A stretch of 64,000 nucleotides of DNA from Acidobacteriota bacterium (GCA_021805025.1 JAJZGF010000003.1:26948-90947); one strand, 5' to 3'. Counted from the stretch's first letter, positions 18,990 to 29,150 are shown. The notes: a model not told the origin generated them from the letters alone. Numbers and translations: made by a program.

Positions 18990-19031
18990 GGAGTTCCCAG
19001 GCTTCATGCGGACATGCCGCCTGGGAGCTCC
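18990..19031 (-). terminator. Rho-independent terminator (minus strand), likely for the LuxR-type gene
   Basis: Minus strand GGAGCTCCCAGGC...GCCTGGGAACTCC (13 bp, one G-U), loop GGCATGTCCGCATGAA, followed by TCTTTTTTC. Confidence 0.7.
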
Positions 19032-19161
19032 TTTCCCCAGATCTGCGTTGTTTCTGTGATCGAGTTTCCGGTAATCGGCGATTGGGTACAAGAGTACGAA
19101 AGGACTAGGTTATAGGTAATCGAAAATCGAATTACTGAAGTACTTGACCCCGCGCAGGAAG

Positions 19162-19845
19162 CTACTCCGGTCGCGCCATCTCCGGTCCTCGCAGAGCCAT
19201 CATCGAGAGTTCAATGCGGTTTTCCGCGCCTGTCTTCCGCATCAGCTTGCCAACGTGGGACTTCACGGTCCGTTCTTCGATGCCAAGCTTCACCGCGATT
19301 TCGCGGTTTGAGCGCGCCAGGAGAATCAGGTCCAGAACCTGTCTTTCGCGTGCTGTCAGATCCGGCAGCGGATTGGCTGGGCGCGCTTCTTTATCGGCAA
19401 GGAGCCTGTCGATCAGCTGCGCCAGAGAGCGCCTCGGAGCCCAGATGGAACCGGAAAGTGCCACCTCGATCGCATCGCGAATCGTTCGGGGACCGGCCGA
19501 CATGTCCAGATAGGCGCGAGCGCCCGCTACGATGGCCTCCATCACGAGTTCATCGTCGCTGTCAGAACCAATCACAATAAGCCGAATGGAGGGTTTAAGG
19601 CGACTGATCTGGCGCAATGTTTCCAGGCACCAGCATGAGGAGTTCAGATCCACGATCAGGTATCCGACCGCTGGATTCGCCAGCAAATCTTCCAGAGTTC
19701 CCACCACGGGCACCAACCGGGTCTGCCCCGGCTGAGGGGAATGCTCAAATACACCCCGCAAGCCTTCCATGCGGATCGGCTCGCCCGCAATGAGTCCTAC
19801 GGGGACGGTCTGCCGGCTGGTTCCTTGGTCCATACGAACTCTCAC
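19162..19845 (-). CDS. LuxR/NarL-family regulator with degenerate receiver domain
   Basis: C-terminal HTH LTARERQVLDLILLARSNREIAVKLGIEERTVKSHVGKLMRK; N-terminal receiver-like fold VGLIAGEPIRMEGL...YLIVDLNSS. Confidence 0.85.
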   Translation of the reverse strand: MRVRMDQGTSRQTVPVGLIAGEPIRMEGLRGVFEHSPQPGQTRLVPVVGTLEDLLANPAVGYLIVDLNSSCWCLETLRQISRLKPSIRLIVIGSDSDDELVMEAIVAGARAYLDMSAGPRTIRDAIEVALSGSIWAPRRSLAQLIDRLLADKEARPANPLPDLTARERQVLDLILLARSNREIAVKLGIEERTVKSHVGKLMRKTGAENRIELSMMALRGPEMARPE

Positions 19846-19955
19846 TGCGGTTGCCTCACCCTTCGGCGCCGTCCGGATTCAGATTCCTGACAGTGCTATC
19901 GGGCGTCGGCCATTCGATCGACAGGCGATCCTCATGCCGGGCCATGCTGTGCCAT

Positions 19956-20510
19956 TTACAGCTTGGGAAGCACAATTCCCTGCTGTTTCTGGTACTTGCC
20001 TTTGCGATCCGCATAGCTTACTTCGCAGACCTCATCGGACCGGAAAAACAGGATCTGGCAGAGCCCCTCGTTCGCGTACACCTTTGCCGGCAGCGGTGTA
20101 GTGTTTGAGATTTCAAGAGTCACAAACCCTTCCCACTCCGGCTCAAACGGTGTCACATTCACAATAATGCCGCAACGGGCGTACGTAGACTTCCCAACAC
20201 AGATGGTTAGCACGTTCCTGGGAATACGAAAGTACTCAACCGAACGAGCCAGGGCAAAAGAATTCGGCGGAATAATCACCGACTCCGCCTGCACGGAGAC
20301 AAAGGACCGCTCGTCAAAAGCCTTGGGGTCAATGATCGCGGAGTTCACGTTGGTAAATATCTTGAACTCATCGGTGACCCGAAGGTCATAGCCGTAGGAG
20401 GATAGGCCATAGGATATGACGCCCTCGCGAACCTGCTTTTCGCTGAAGGGCTCAATCATCTTGTGCTGCAGGGCCTGTTCCCTGATCCAACGGTCGCTCT
20501 GAATGGACAT
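19956..20510 (-). CDS. dcd: dCTP deaminase
   Basis: [91 protein letters not shown]. Confidence 0.96.
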   Translation of the reverse strand: MSIQSDRWIREQALQHKMIEPFSEKQVREGVISYGLSSYGYDLRVTDEFKIFTNVNSAIIDPKAFDERSFVSVQAESVIIPPNSFALARSVEYFRIPRNVLTICVGKSTYARCGIIVNVTPFEPEWEGFVTLEISNTTPLPAKVYANEGLCQILFFRSDEVCEVSYADRKGKYQKQQGIVLPKL

Positions 20511-20789
20511 ACTTCTCCTGTCGCGGCTCGCACATGAAGCCGGTCATTGGTTAAGTGGCGCACTAGGCCGCTCGAAAACTTCATCTTACGGAACGCGCAC
20601 TCCAATGACAACCTGTGCGAATCTCCGCGCATCTGTTGACTGCCTGAACTCTCTACGGGCCTCGCCCCAATCTAGGACGGAGAGAATCGCCCTTGAACCG
20701 GCATGGGCCGGGTGTTCCATCTTTGGCGCAAAATCTGTACCATCAACTGCGTAGGGCGTGGTACAGTCGATTTCAGTCGCGCATGCGAG

Positions 20790-21089
20790 GTGACCGCATT
20801 GATCAAGCAGGACATCGTACACCATGTAATCGAACGCACGGGCCTGCCGCGCACCAAGGCTGAGGCAGCCGTGGACACCGTGTTCGAAGGCCTGAAGCAG
20901 GCACTTGCCGCCGGAGAGCGCATTGAACTGCGCGGGTTTGGCGTCTTCAGCGTCCGAGCGCGCAAAACCGGCATCGGCCGCAACCCCCGCACCGGCACTG
21001 AGGTCAGCATCACGCCGGGCAAGGCCGTGCGTTTCAAGCCCGGCAAAGAACTGCATACCCTGGACACCGGCGGCGCACCCGGCAAATGA
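20790..21089 (+). CDS. HU/IHF family DNA-binding protein
   Basis: GTG start: VTALIKQDIVHHVIERTGLPRTKAEAAVDTVFEGLKQALAAGERIELRGFGVFSVRARKTGIGRNPRTGTEVSITPGKAVRFKPGKEL. Confidence 0.9.
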   Translation: MTALIKQDIVHHVIERTGLPRTKAEAAVDTVFEGLKQALAAGERIELRGFGVFSVRARKTGIGRNPRTGTEVSITPGKAVRFKPGKELHTLDTGGAPGK

Positions 21090-23098
21090 CGGCGCAGCCG
21101 GCCAGGCAGACTCGCTGTCTGGCGCAGGGAGCAGTACGGGCCGTTCGCAGGACCATTTGCGCCAGTGGACTGGCACTGCTGCTTGCCTGCTGTGGCTTGC
21201 TCCAGGCCCAGACCTTCAGCCTCGCCACGGACCGCGAGCCTGTGGCTTCGCTCGACGGCCTCTGGCGGCTCCATCCCGGCGACAACCCAGCCTGGGCCAG
21301 CCCCAACTTAGATGACTCCCAGTGGCCCCTGCTGCGCTCCGACGAGGACTGGGCCAGCCAGGGATACAAGGGCTACAGCGGCTTTGCGTGGTATCGCTTC
21401 CGTGTACAAATCCCGCCAGGATCAGACCACCTGTCCCTTCTGCTTCCCCCGATGAGGACCAGCTATCAGGTATTCGTGGACGGCAAACAGATTGGATCCT
21501 TCAGTCAGATGCCTCCACATTGGCTCGTGCGAATGTCCCTGCCAGCCGAATACCAACTGGATATTGGAAAGACGCCGGTGCCGGGAGAAGTAACGGTCGC
21601 TCTACGCGTATGGCACTGGTCTGGCTGGGCCAGGTATTGGGGCGGAGGCCCTCAGAGCGGCGGCGGAATGGCTGGACAGTCCAGCCTGATCGATGCACGC
21701 TTCCAGCGCCAGAGCGATTCTCGGTTGCTCAGGCTTGGCGGTACTTACTCGCTCGCGCTCCTGACAGCCATCTCAGGCACGATTGGCCTGCTCCTGTTTC
21801 TGATCCGGCGCAGGGAAACAGAGTATCTCTGGTTTGCGCTGAATCAGCTCGCCGACGCAATGTTCTATGGTTTGCACATTTATGCGAGTGTTCATGCCAT
21901 CCCGCTCTTTCGCAGAGATTCGGCGGGGGAATTGTTGAATGTGATTGCCGCCTTGAGTTTCGTCCTTTTTCTGCAGACGTTGTTGCATGGCCGCAGGTCC
22001 GTACTCTTTTACATGACGATTGCGGTCGTGGCGGCAGACCCCATCCTTTACTTCATGCTGATGCTTGGTCTTTGGCCCAGCGTGGGTTCCATGAATCTGA
22101 CCCAAGCGGCTTTATCGCTGGTCATTCTTGCCTGGTCCTGCGACCTTCTGATCAGGCGGGCAAAGGAGGGAGTGCCAGATGCCCGTCTGCTGCTGGCGCC
22201 CGTTCTCATCTCTCTGGGGGTGGGCTCCGTGAGCGCGGCGATCTGGGGAGCTTTTCAGCTTGGATGGCTGAAGACTTACTATCAGCCGTTCATTCTCTTC
22301 CAATCTCCGTTTTCCTTCGACGCCAATGACTTGATGGAGGTTCTGTTCCTCATCGCCATGCTGGCAATTCTCTCCAACCGCTTTATACGTTCGCGCAGCC
22401 AGGAAGAGCGATTTGCAAGCGAGGTGATGGCGGCGCGGAGCGTGCAGCAGTACCTCATCCCGGTGCACCTGCCGAATACACCCGGCCTCGCCATCGAAAG
22501 CGAATACCGCCCTGCCCGGGAAGTGGGCGGCGATTTCTTTCAGGTGCTGCCTCAGGCCGCGGATGGAAGCGTAATGATTGTAGTGGGTGACGTTGCCGGC
22601 CATGGACTCGAAGCGGGAATGCTTGCCACGCTCATCGTAGGCGCCATCCGCACTGCGGCGTCGTTCACCACGGATACGGCCCGCATCCTTGCGCTGCTCA
22701 ATGAGCGGATGCAGGGTCGTGGCCTCGCCACTTGCCTCGCGTTGCGCGTCGAGAAGGATGGCAACGCAACCTTGGCCAACGCCGGCCACCTGCCGCCGTA
22801 CCGGAACGGAAAAGAGCTGTCCATCGAGGGCGCACTCCCGCTCGGCGCAGCTCCCGGCATCGACTTCCCTGTTCTGCATTTCAAGCTCGTGGAAGGCGAC
22901 TCACTGATGCTGATGACCGATGGCGTCGCCGAAGCGCAAAACGCCGAGGGCCATCTCTTCGGCTTCGAGCGTATCGCAGAGTTGCTCCAGAAAGGCACCG
23001 CCGGCGCTGCTCTTGCCAACGCCGCGCAGGCCTTCGGTCAGCAAGACGACATCACTGTCCTCACCATCGCCCGCATGGCAGCAGCGGTCAGCGTTTGA
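21086..23098 (+). CDS. Membrane PP2C/SpoIIE-type phosphatase with N-terminal extracytoplasmic galactose-binding/GH2-like domain and multiple TM helices
   Basis: LDGLWRLHPGDNPAWASPNLDDSQW...; several TM segments; C-terminal SpoIIE AREVGGDFFQVLPQAADGSVMIVVGDVAGHGLEAGMLATLIVGAIR. Confidence 0.85.
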   Translation: MTAQPARQTRCLAQGAVRAVRRTICASGLALLLACCGLLQAQTFSLATDREPVASLDGLWRLHPGDNPAWASPNLDDSQWPLLRSDEDWASQGYKGYSGFAWYRFRVQIPPGSDHLSLLLPPMRTSYQVFVDGKQIGSFSQMPPHWLVRMSLPAEYQLDIGKTPVPGEVTVALRVWHWSGWARYWGGGPQSGGGMAGQSSLIDARFQRQSDSRLLRLGGTYSLALLTAISGTIGLLLFLIRRRETEYLWFALNQLADAMFYGLHIYASVHAIPLFRRDSAGELLNVIAALSFVLFLQTLLHGRRSVLFYMTIAVVAADPILYFMLMLGLWPSVGSMNLTQAALSLVILAWSCDLLIRRAKEGVPDARLLLAPVLISLGVGSVSAAIWGAFQLGWLKTYYQPFILFQSPFSFDANDLMEVLFLIAMLAILSNRFIRSRSQEERFASEVMAARSVQQYLIPVHLPNTPGLAIESEYRPAREVGGDFFQVLPQAADGSVMIVVGDVAGHGLEAGMLATLIVGAIRTAASFTTDTARILALLNERMQGRGLATCLALRVEKDGNATLANAGHLPPYRNGKELSIEGALPLGAAPGIDFPVLHFKLVEGDSLMLMTDGVAEAQNAEGHLFGFERIAELLQKGTAGAALANAAQAFGQQDDITVLTIARMAAAVSV

Positions 23099-23768
23099 AA
23101 CCTGTTGTAAGCGGGAATAGGGCTCCGAGTTCGGTGCGCTGATCGGATAGACATTCGGTCCCAACCCATCCCTTTCGTGCCACTGAGAAAAAAGGCAGGA
23201 AACGACCCACTCCGCCCGGTCGGCTCTCTCGTTCCATCGCGAACGCCCACCCGTTGCCCCGCCGCTATCCCCCCGCCGCGCGATCTTTTCTTTACCCCAT
23301 TCCATTCATAAAAACGCCGCGGCACTTCGGCGATCTTCGCAGCCCGTACCAAGCTCCCTCTCCCCTCTTGGAATCTCGCGATTTTGCTGATCCTGCGGAC
23401 TCTTTCCGCTACGTCCTATGCCATCCCCCGCAAATGCATTCCCGTCGGCGCATCGCCTCCTTCAACGGCCCTGCGGCCGGACCTTCGGCACTGCATCGTG
23501 TTCACTTGCACCCTATGCAGGCGCCGCACAAGCCTTCGCTGTTCGTTACTGCATTTGCGAATGGTGTCAGCGTGCAAATTCTCATTGACACTCTGTTATG
23601 GACGTGATGTAACTAAGAGCTACTCGTCCCCCACTCACAGTATTTGAGAGTAACTCCGACGTAGTAACTTGAGTTTCCCCTGGTTAGTTACCACAACGAA
23701 GCGTTCGCTTGCACCGGATTCTATGGGTGGCAGGCCGTCATTCGAGCGACGAGGAGGTCGTCTACGCG

Positions 23769-26621
23769 ATGAAAATTCACTTTCGTGCAAGTATGCTGCT
23801 GCTCTGTACTTGGAGCGCTTTCAGCCTTGGAGCCAAGGCCCAGACCACAACCGGAATTCAGCTCTTCGGCCCTGTGAATGTGCGGCTGTCGCAAACCGGA
23901 GCGAGCTACAGCACTCCTCTCGTCTTCAACACAAATACGTTGACGCTGTCCTGTCCCAGCACACCGACGGCAACGCTCTCCGGAACTGCAGACGGCATAG
24001 GCAATATCCTGGTGGACAATAACATTTTCGTAACTTCGCCGACCAAAGGCCCTGCAAACGTCTGCAAAGGCGGGCAGATTGACGACGGCGTGGCGTTCCC
24101 TGACTGTTTCACCGCCGCGTATCAGGGGCCCGCAGGTGACGGAAAACTTGACGGCGCCGATGTCGATACCGCTTTCTACCCCAACTCAAACATCACGATT
24201 GTATCGACCGGTGGAATTCCGCCCATTAATATCAGCGACTTTTTGACGAGCGGCACGCAGCAGTTGACGATTGCGCTTGAGGATGAAGGTGGCTATGTCG
24301 CGAGCTCAAGCGTGTACCTCAACACGAACTGCAGCCTCAGCGGCGTGCAGAACGGAGGTACGATCAGCGGCAACACAATCACCCCGACCAGCCAGCAAAA
24401 TCAGGACTTCAATTTCAATCCGCTAACGGGCCAGCAGATCGGTTTTGAATACGACTTGGCCGGCTCGTACGCAAACCAGAATGTAACCACCAATAACAGT
24501 GGCGCAATTCCTCAGGTGAGAGACTCAGGCCTGGCTTCAGGCGACTTTTCGACTTTCGTCACCGGGACTTCCTTTGCGACGTCAAGCTGCCTGGTACATA
24601 GCGGCGAACTTGTAGACGGCCAACCCGCGTGCAAACTGTACACATTGGAATGCACAACGGGTCAAGGCAGCTCCGCGGCGGGCGCAAATTGCCCGGTATC
24701 CCAAAAGCCCGACGAGGTCCTTCAAGAAGTGTTTGACGGACCGTCCTTTATATTGGCCGACATATCCACTGCGAAAGGGACGTTCCACGAAGGCATGGGC
24801 TTCCTGATGGCGAAGGAAGCGTGGACAGGGGGGCCCTGCACGTTCGACCCAGCTGAGACCGATCTCGCCAGTGAACTTTGCCCGCAGAATCTGCTGACCA
24901 CCTTCAGCGGGCCGGGATCGTTCACAAGCGGTGGCCAAACGACGCATCCGAACTCGACCTTCGTCTCTATTTATGGCGTGCCGGAGGATCTAACAACCGT
25001 CACGATGACGGATGGAAATGGCAGCCCCGTGACGCTGGGACCGGGCAATTGGACAAATAATCCCAATCCGAACTTCATGCTCTCCAGCCAGCCGCCCGAT
25101 CTAACCGGAATATCACTTCTGGGAGCGACAAATTTTGTAGCTGCCCCGATCCAAAGCATCAGTTATGGCCTTTCATCGGCCAACCAGGTGCCTGCGCCGG
25201 GCAGTACCGGCGGCACCGACACCAAGCTCCTCAATCCCGTAAGTTGTCCAACCCCAGGCAGTTCCAGCAACTCGGTCGCGCCTGTATTCGCCCCGCAAGG
25301 TGCGCAACCGCTCGCCCTCAAGAACGACGGATACTACGCATTGCATTACTACGCGCAAGACTGCGCCGGAACGCAGGAGCTGAAGTTTGTGCAGGACAAT
25401 TCAGGAAGCTGGACGACAAACTTCTATACTTACCCAATCAACTTGGATACAGGCACGCCAGATGCAACCCTGGCTCTTTCACCGGCAGGGTTGAGCTACT
25501 ACCAGGGCGAGATCGTAACGGCCACGTATAGCTGCTCCGATCCCCCGCTCATTCCATCAGGTGCCCCCGCTTCGGGTATCATAACCTGCGGCAGCCAATC
25601 CTTCGGTACGGGGGTCGCTTCGGCAGGCCCATTCACCTCACCGGTGAATACATCCATGGGAGGAGCGCAGAGCTTCACCCTGAACGTTGCGGATGCTGCA
25701 GGCAATCAGGCGCCTCAGTCCGTTTCTTACAGCGTGAACATCGACAGCCAGATCCGGTTCACTCTGGCATCCAACAGCATTATCTATCCGCTCGGCACTG
25801 AGGCGGATATCCAGGTCCTGAATACGAATGGAAGCGTACCGACCGGCAACGTGATCATCCTCGACAACGGCAACCAGGTCGCCACACTCAGCCTGAAGAG
25901 GGGCAGCGTGTACGACTACCTGAGCAATCTCCCTGCGGGTAAGCACTCGTTGAATGCGGAGTACATGGGCGACAGCTCGAATCCCGGCGGCTACTCGGCG
26001 GCCGTGCAGCTCACCGTTCTGCCGGTTCCTGTAAAGCTGACTGCTTCATGCTGGAACACACCGTATCCCTATGGCACGAACTTCCAGTGCGGTGTGTATG
26101 CAAGCTCGAACGCGGGTGCTCCGCAGGGCGTGATCACTTACTCCTACGACGGCGGCGCCCCGATCAGCCTTCCGCTGGTTGCCGGTACGGCCAACATTGT
26201 GCTCCCCAAGCCTCCGGTGGGAACCCACTCACTGGTGATCAGCTACCCGGCGCAGACAAACTATGCTGCCGCCGGCCCGCTGAGCGAGAGCTTTATGGTC
26301 ACGCCTGCTCCCGTCAACGTGCAGTTCACACCGTCGGCCTGGTACTTGACAGGAGGCAATTTGACGCTGACTGCAGCCGTTGCATCATGGAGTGCAGGTC
26401 CGCCCAATGCTACAGGTATGGTGACGTTTTCCTTCGGGAGCACCGTGCTCGGTGGTGCCGCTGTTCCGGTGAATGCTGCCGGGACTGCAAGCATCACGAT
26501 TCCCGCGGTGACCCTGCCCAACGGCACGGATCTTGTGACTGCCACCTACAGCAACGGAGCAAACTACGCCTCCGGGAGCACTTCCATCACCTTGCAGATT
26601 GCAGTGCCGACCGCGCCCTGA
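23769..26621 (+). CDS. Large secreted protein with Ig-like domains
   Basis: Signal MKIHFRASMLLLCTWSAFSLGAKAQ; Big_5-like repeats (VPTGNVIILDNGNQVATLSLKRGSVYDYLSNLPAGKHSLNAEYMGDS; NATGMVTFSFGSTVLGGAAV...). Confidence 0.85.
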   Translation: MKIHFRASMLLLCTWSAFSLGAKAQTTTGIQLFGPVNVRLSQTGASYSTPLVFNTNTLTLSCPSTPTATLSGTADGIGNILVDNNIFVTSPTKGPANVCKGGQIDDGVAFPDCFTAAYQGPAGDGKLDGADVDTAFYPNSNITIVSTGGIPPINISDFLTSGTQQLTIALEDEGGYVASSSVYLNTNCSLSGVQNGGTISGNTITPTSQQNQDFNFNPLTGQQIGFEYDLAGSYANQNVTTNNSGAIPQVRDSGLASGDFSTFVTGTSFATSSCLVHSGELVDGQPACKLYTLECTTGQGSSAAGANCPVSQKPDEVLQEVFDGPSFILADISTAKGTFHEGMGFLMAKEAWTGGPCTFDPAETDLASELCPQNLLTTFSGPGSFTSGGQTTHPNSTFVSIYGVPEDLTTVTMTDGNGSPVTLGPGNWTNNPNPNFMLSSQPPDLTGISLLGATNFVAAPIQSISYGLSSANQVPAPGSTGGTDTKLLNPVSCPTPGSSSNSVAPVFAPQGAQPLALKNDGYYALHYYAQDCAGTQELKFVQDNSGSWTTNFYTYPINLDTGTPDATLALSPAGLSYYQGEIVTATYSCSDPPLIPSGAPASGIITCGSQSFGTGVASAGPFTSPVNTSMGGAQSFTLNVADAAGNQAPQSVSYSVNIDSQIRFTLASNSIIYPLGTEADIQVLNTNGSVPTGNVIILDNGNQVATLSLKRGSVYDYLSNLPAGKHSLNAEYMGDSSNPGGYSAAVQLTVLPVPVKLTASCWNTPYPYGTNFQCGVYASSNAGAPQGVITYSYDGGAPISLPLVAGTANIVLPKPPVGTHSLVISYPAQTNYAAAGPLSESFMVTPAPVNVQFTPSAWYLTGGNLTLTAAVASWSAGPPNATGMVTFSFGSTVLGGAAVPVNAAGTASITIPAVTLPNGTDLVTATYSNGANYASGSTSITLQIAVPTAP

Positions 26622-26655
26622 GCGGTGACGCGACGTACCGCAGCCGCACTAGAAA

Positions 26656-26696
26656 GAGAGGGTCCGCAACATCTCGGCGGGCCCTCTCCTTTTTTT
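26656..26696 (+). terminator. Rho-independent terminator
   Basis: GAGAGGGTCCGC-AACATCTCG-GCGGGCCCTCTC (12 bp, one G-U) followed by CTTTTTTT, 35 bp after the Ig-like gene stop. Confidence 0.9.
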
Positions 26697-26893
26697 GACC
26701 GGTGAAGGTGACCAACTGCTCGCAACAACCGCCTGATGCGCACCGGCATGCGGCCCGCCCAAAGCGCAATGGAAGGGCTGATTCCAGCCACAGGGACAGA
26801 TTCTGTCTGCCATGGAACGTGCAAGGTCGGCGGAGACACGAGAATTTGAGCCTGACCGGGCTGAGCGGATCAACTGCGTCCTTGCTTCACGTC

Positions 26894-28969
26894 TTAGAAC
26901 GTTCTGGCAAGCCCCAGCGCCACAAGTTCCGTAGTAGATTCCTCGCCGGCTGCCAGTCGTGTCAGCGTAAGTACGGTAATATCGTCTTCCTGACCAAACG
27001 CCACGGCCGCCTCACTCGCCTCTTGAGCCGAAGGCCTTGCCGAGAAAAGCGTATTCATACGCTCAAAGCCGTAGAGCTCACCGTTCTTACTGCGCGCCTC
27101 CAGCAGCCCGTCCGTATAGAGGCTGAGCTGATCGCCGGGATTCAGACGAACAGCCACCTCCGTGAATTCCGCCTGGCTTAGCAGACCAAGCGGGAGCGAG
27201 GGTTCCAGGGTCAGTTCCTTGCCGTTCAAATAAGGCGGAAGGTGCCCTGCGTTGGCAAATGTTACTGTGCCATCCATATCGAGGCGACAAACGATTGTTG
27301 TGGCAAACCCGCCCTGCATGCGGCCTACGAGGCATTGATTCAGTGCAGACATAATCTTTTCAGGGCTGACGGAGCTTGCAGCCTCTGCGCGCATGACACC
27401 AACGATCATCGACACATTCATGGCGGCCTTCAGTCCTTTGCCGCTCACATCGCCCAGAGCGACAATCGTTGAGCCGTCAGGATTGGACAGTATCTGGAAG
27501 AAGTCGCCGCCGACCTCCTGTGCGGGCGTGTACGCACTGGTGACTGCATAGCCCTCCAGCGACGGCAGAGTTTCCGGGATGAGCATCTGCTGGATTTCCT
27601 TTGCGCTCTGTATCTCCTGCTCCAGGGCAGTGCGGCGCGCCTGCGTCTCCAGCACGTACCGGTAGACCGCGTAGAGAATCGCGGCAAACAGGGCCAGAGA
27701 AGTGAGCTTTTCGGGCCCGAAAACCACACCCTGAATCTGGAAACTGCGATTGTCGATGAGGTTGGAGTAAAGAGTCCAATGGGTGAACCGCTGCCCCAGG
27801 GCGCTGGAGTCGGCAATCGTGCGCATGAGTTGCAGCAAAAAAGCCGTGAGCGCAACAGCCCAGCGGGATGCATCGAGACGCCGGCGTAGAGCCAGGGCAA
27901 TTAAGGCAAATGGAAACACCTCAGAGAGCAGAATGCAAGTGCATAGAATCGCGTCTACCCACTGCATCCAGAGCGTTGCCTCACCCCAGAACAGGGCTAA
28001 CAATCCGTCGAGAATGCCAATGATTACGGTCGTGCGGGCAAGAACTTCCGTCCACTGCAGAACCCGCGGATCCTCGTTCAGTCTGAGAAGCCAGACAAGC
28101 AGGAACCACAGCGAAACGTTGGAGAGGACGTAAAGCGGCTGATTGATACATCGCGCCAACTCATAGGAAATGGGGATGAAGAAAAGATTCTGCAGAATTC
28201 CAAGTCCGACTGGCGTGACGGTAAAAACTCCAACCCACAGAAAGAGCTGCTCCTTGCGGCTGCGCGTCCAAAGAACAACACAGAGTAGCGCCACAAATGT
28301 CCGAAGCAGGACAAGGGAATAATCGAATAAATCCTGCTGGACCTCGTCCCACGTGATCGCCTTTTGGTTGAGTTCAATCGAATCGGGATCGCCGAGAGAG
28401 GGGACGGCATAAATCCCGCCCGACTCTGCGAGCGAGAAGATGTCCAGCGGCGCTTTCCAGACTCGAATGGCCAACACGCCCCCGGTGTCTCCATGGATCG
28501 GAAATGAGCGCGGGAAGACGCTGTAATACCAGTAGGCATGTGGTGGAAACTTGCCATAGCTGCCCACGAGCTTGCCATTCCAGTAGACATCGTAGGCGTC
28601 CTCCGCATCCGGAATCAGAACACGATACTGACCGGAGGCGCCGGGCTCCGGCATGATGCTGATGTGACGCCGATACCACGCGATCCCTGCGTAGGACGGA
28701 TGGCCTTGTGCGCCCCAGGGTGCATCCACCAGCAGCGACTCCCAAGCGGAGTCGTCGAAATCCGGGCGGGCCCATTGGGGGTCATCGCCGATATGGAACT
28801 GCCAGAGGCCGCCGAGATCAGCTGTCCCTTTGCCCATGCCGTCCAGCACCAGCGTGCGAGAGCTGGGAACTTGGGTTACACCCGGCTTCTGGGCGCGCAC
28901 CATCACCGTGAGGGCCGCCATAACAACCAGGATCTTCACCATGTTCGACCACTCGCGCTGGGAAGACAT
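26894..28969 (-). CDS. Membrane PP2C/SpoIIE-type phosphatase with N-terminal GH2-like sensor domain (paralogue of 21086-23098)
   Basis: LGGLWQFHIGDDPQWARPDFDDSAW...; TM region; AQEVGGDFFQILSNPDGSTIVALGDVSGKGLKAAMNVSMIVGVMRAEA. Confidence 0.85.
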   Translation of the reverse strand: MSSQREWSNMVKILVVMAALTVMVRAQKPGVTQVPSSRTLVLDGMGKGTADLGGLWQFHIGDDPQWARPDFDDSAWESLLVDAPWGAQGHPSYAGIAWYRRHISIMPEPGASGQYRVLIPDAEDAYDVYWNGKLVGSYGKFPPHAYWYYSVFPRSFPIHGDTGGVLAIRVWKAPLDIFSLAESGGIYAVPSLGDPDSIELNQKAITWDEVQQDLFDYSLVLLRTFVALLCVVLWTRSRKEQLFLWVGVFTVTPVGLGILQNLFFIPISYELARCINQPLYVLSNVSLWFLLVWLLRLNEDPRVLQWTEVLARTTVIIGILDGLLALFWGEATLWMQWVDAILCTCILLSEVFPFALIALALRRRLDASRWAVALTAFLLQLMRTIADSSALGQRFTHWTLYSNLIDNRSFQIQGVVFGPEKLTSLALFAAILYAVYRYVLETQARRTALEQEIQSAKEIQQMLIPETLPSLEGYAVTSAYTPAQEVGGDFFQILSNPDGSTIVALGDVSGKGLKAAMNVSMIVGVMRAEAASSVSPEKIMSALNQCLVGRMQGGFATTIVCRLDMDGTVTFANAGHLPPYLNGKELTLEPSLPLGLLSQAEFTEVAVRLNPGDQLSLYTDGLLEARSKNGELYGFERMNTLFSARPSAQEASEAAVAFGQEDDITVLTLTRLAAGEESTTELVALGLARTF

Positions 28970-29150
28970 GACGAAAGGATACTCCGTTCAAGACGATTTC
29001 AAAACGGTTGCGGGGAAGATGGGTAGAAGCGGGCCTGAGACCCAACCCGGCTTTTGCGCATCCCTCGGTTTAACCTGCGATTGTGCCTGTCTGGAAGGCA
29101 GAACCGGCACGCGGGGTCCTGGTCAAGACAACTGCTTTCTTCAATCATTT

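Noticed and set aside
19116-19135. GTAATCGAAAATCGAATTAC imperfect palindrome downstream of the LuxR-type gene
   Set aside because: Short, with a bulge and a 3-nt loop; a stronger terminator hairpin lies further downstream, so it is not interpreted.
23099-23768. Possible small ORFs in the 670-bp gap before the Ig-like gene (e.g. 23254-23607 plus)
   Set aside because: No domain signal, compositionally biased, and no convincing RBS; treated as noncoding regulatory DNA.
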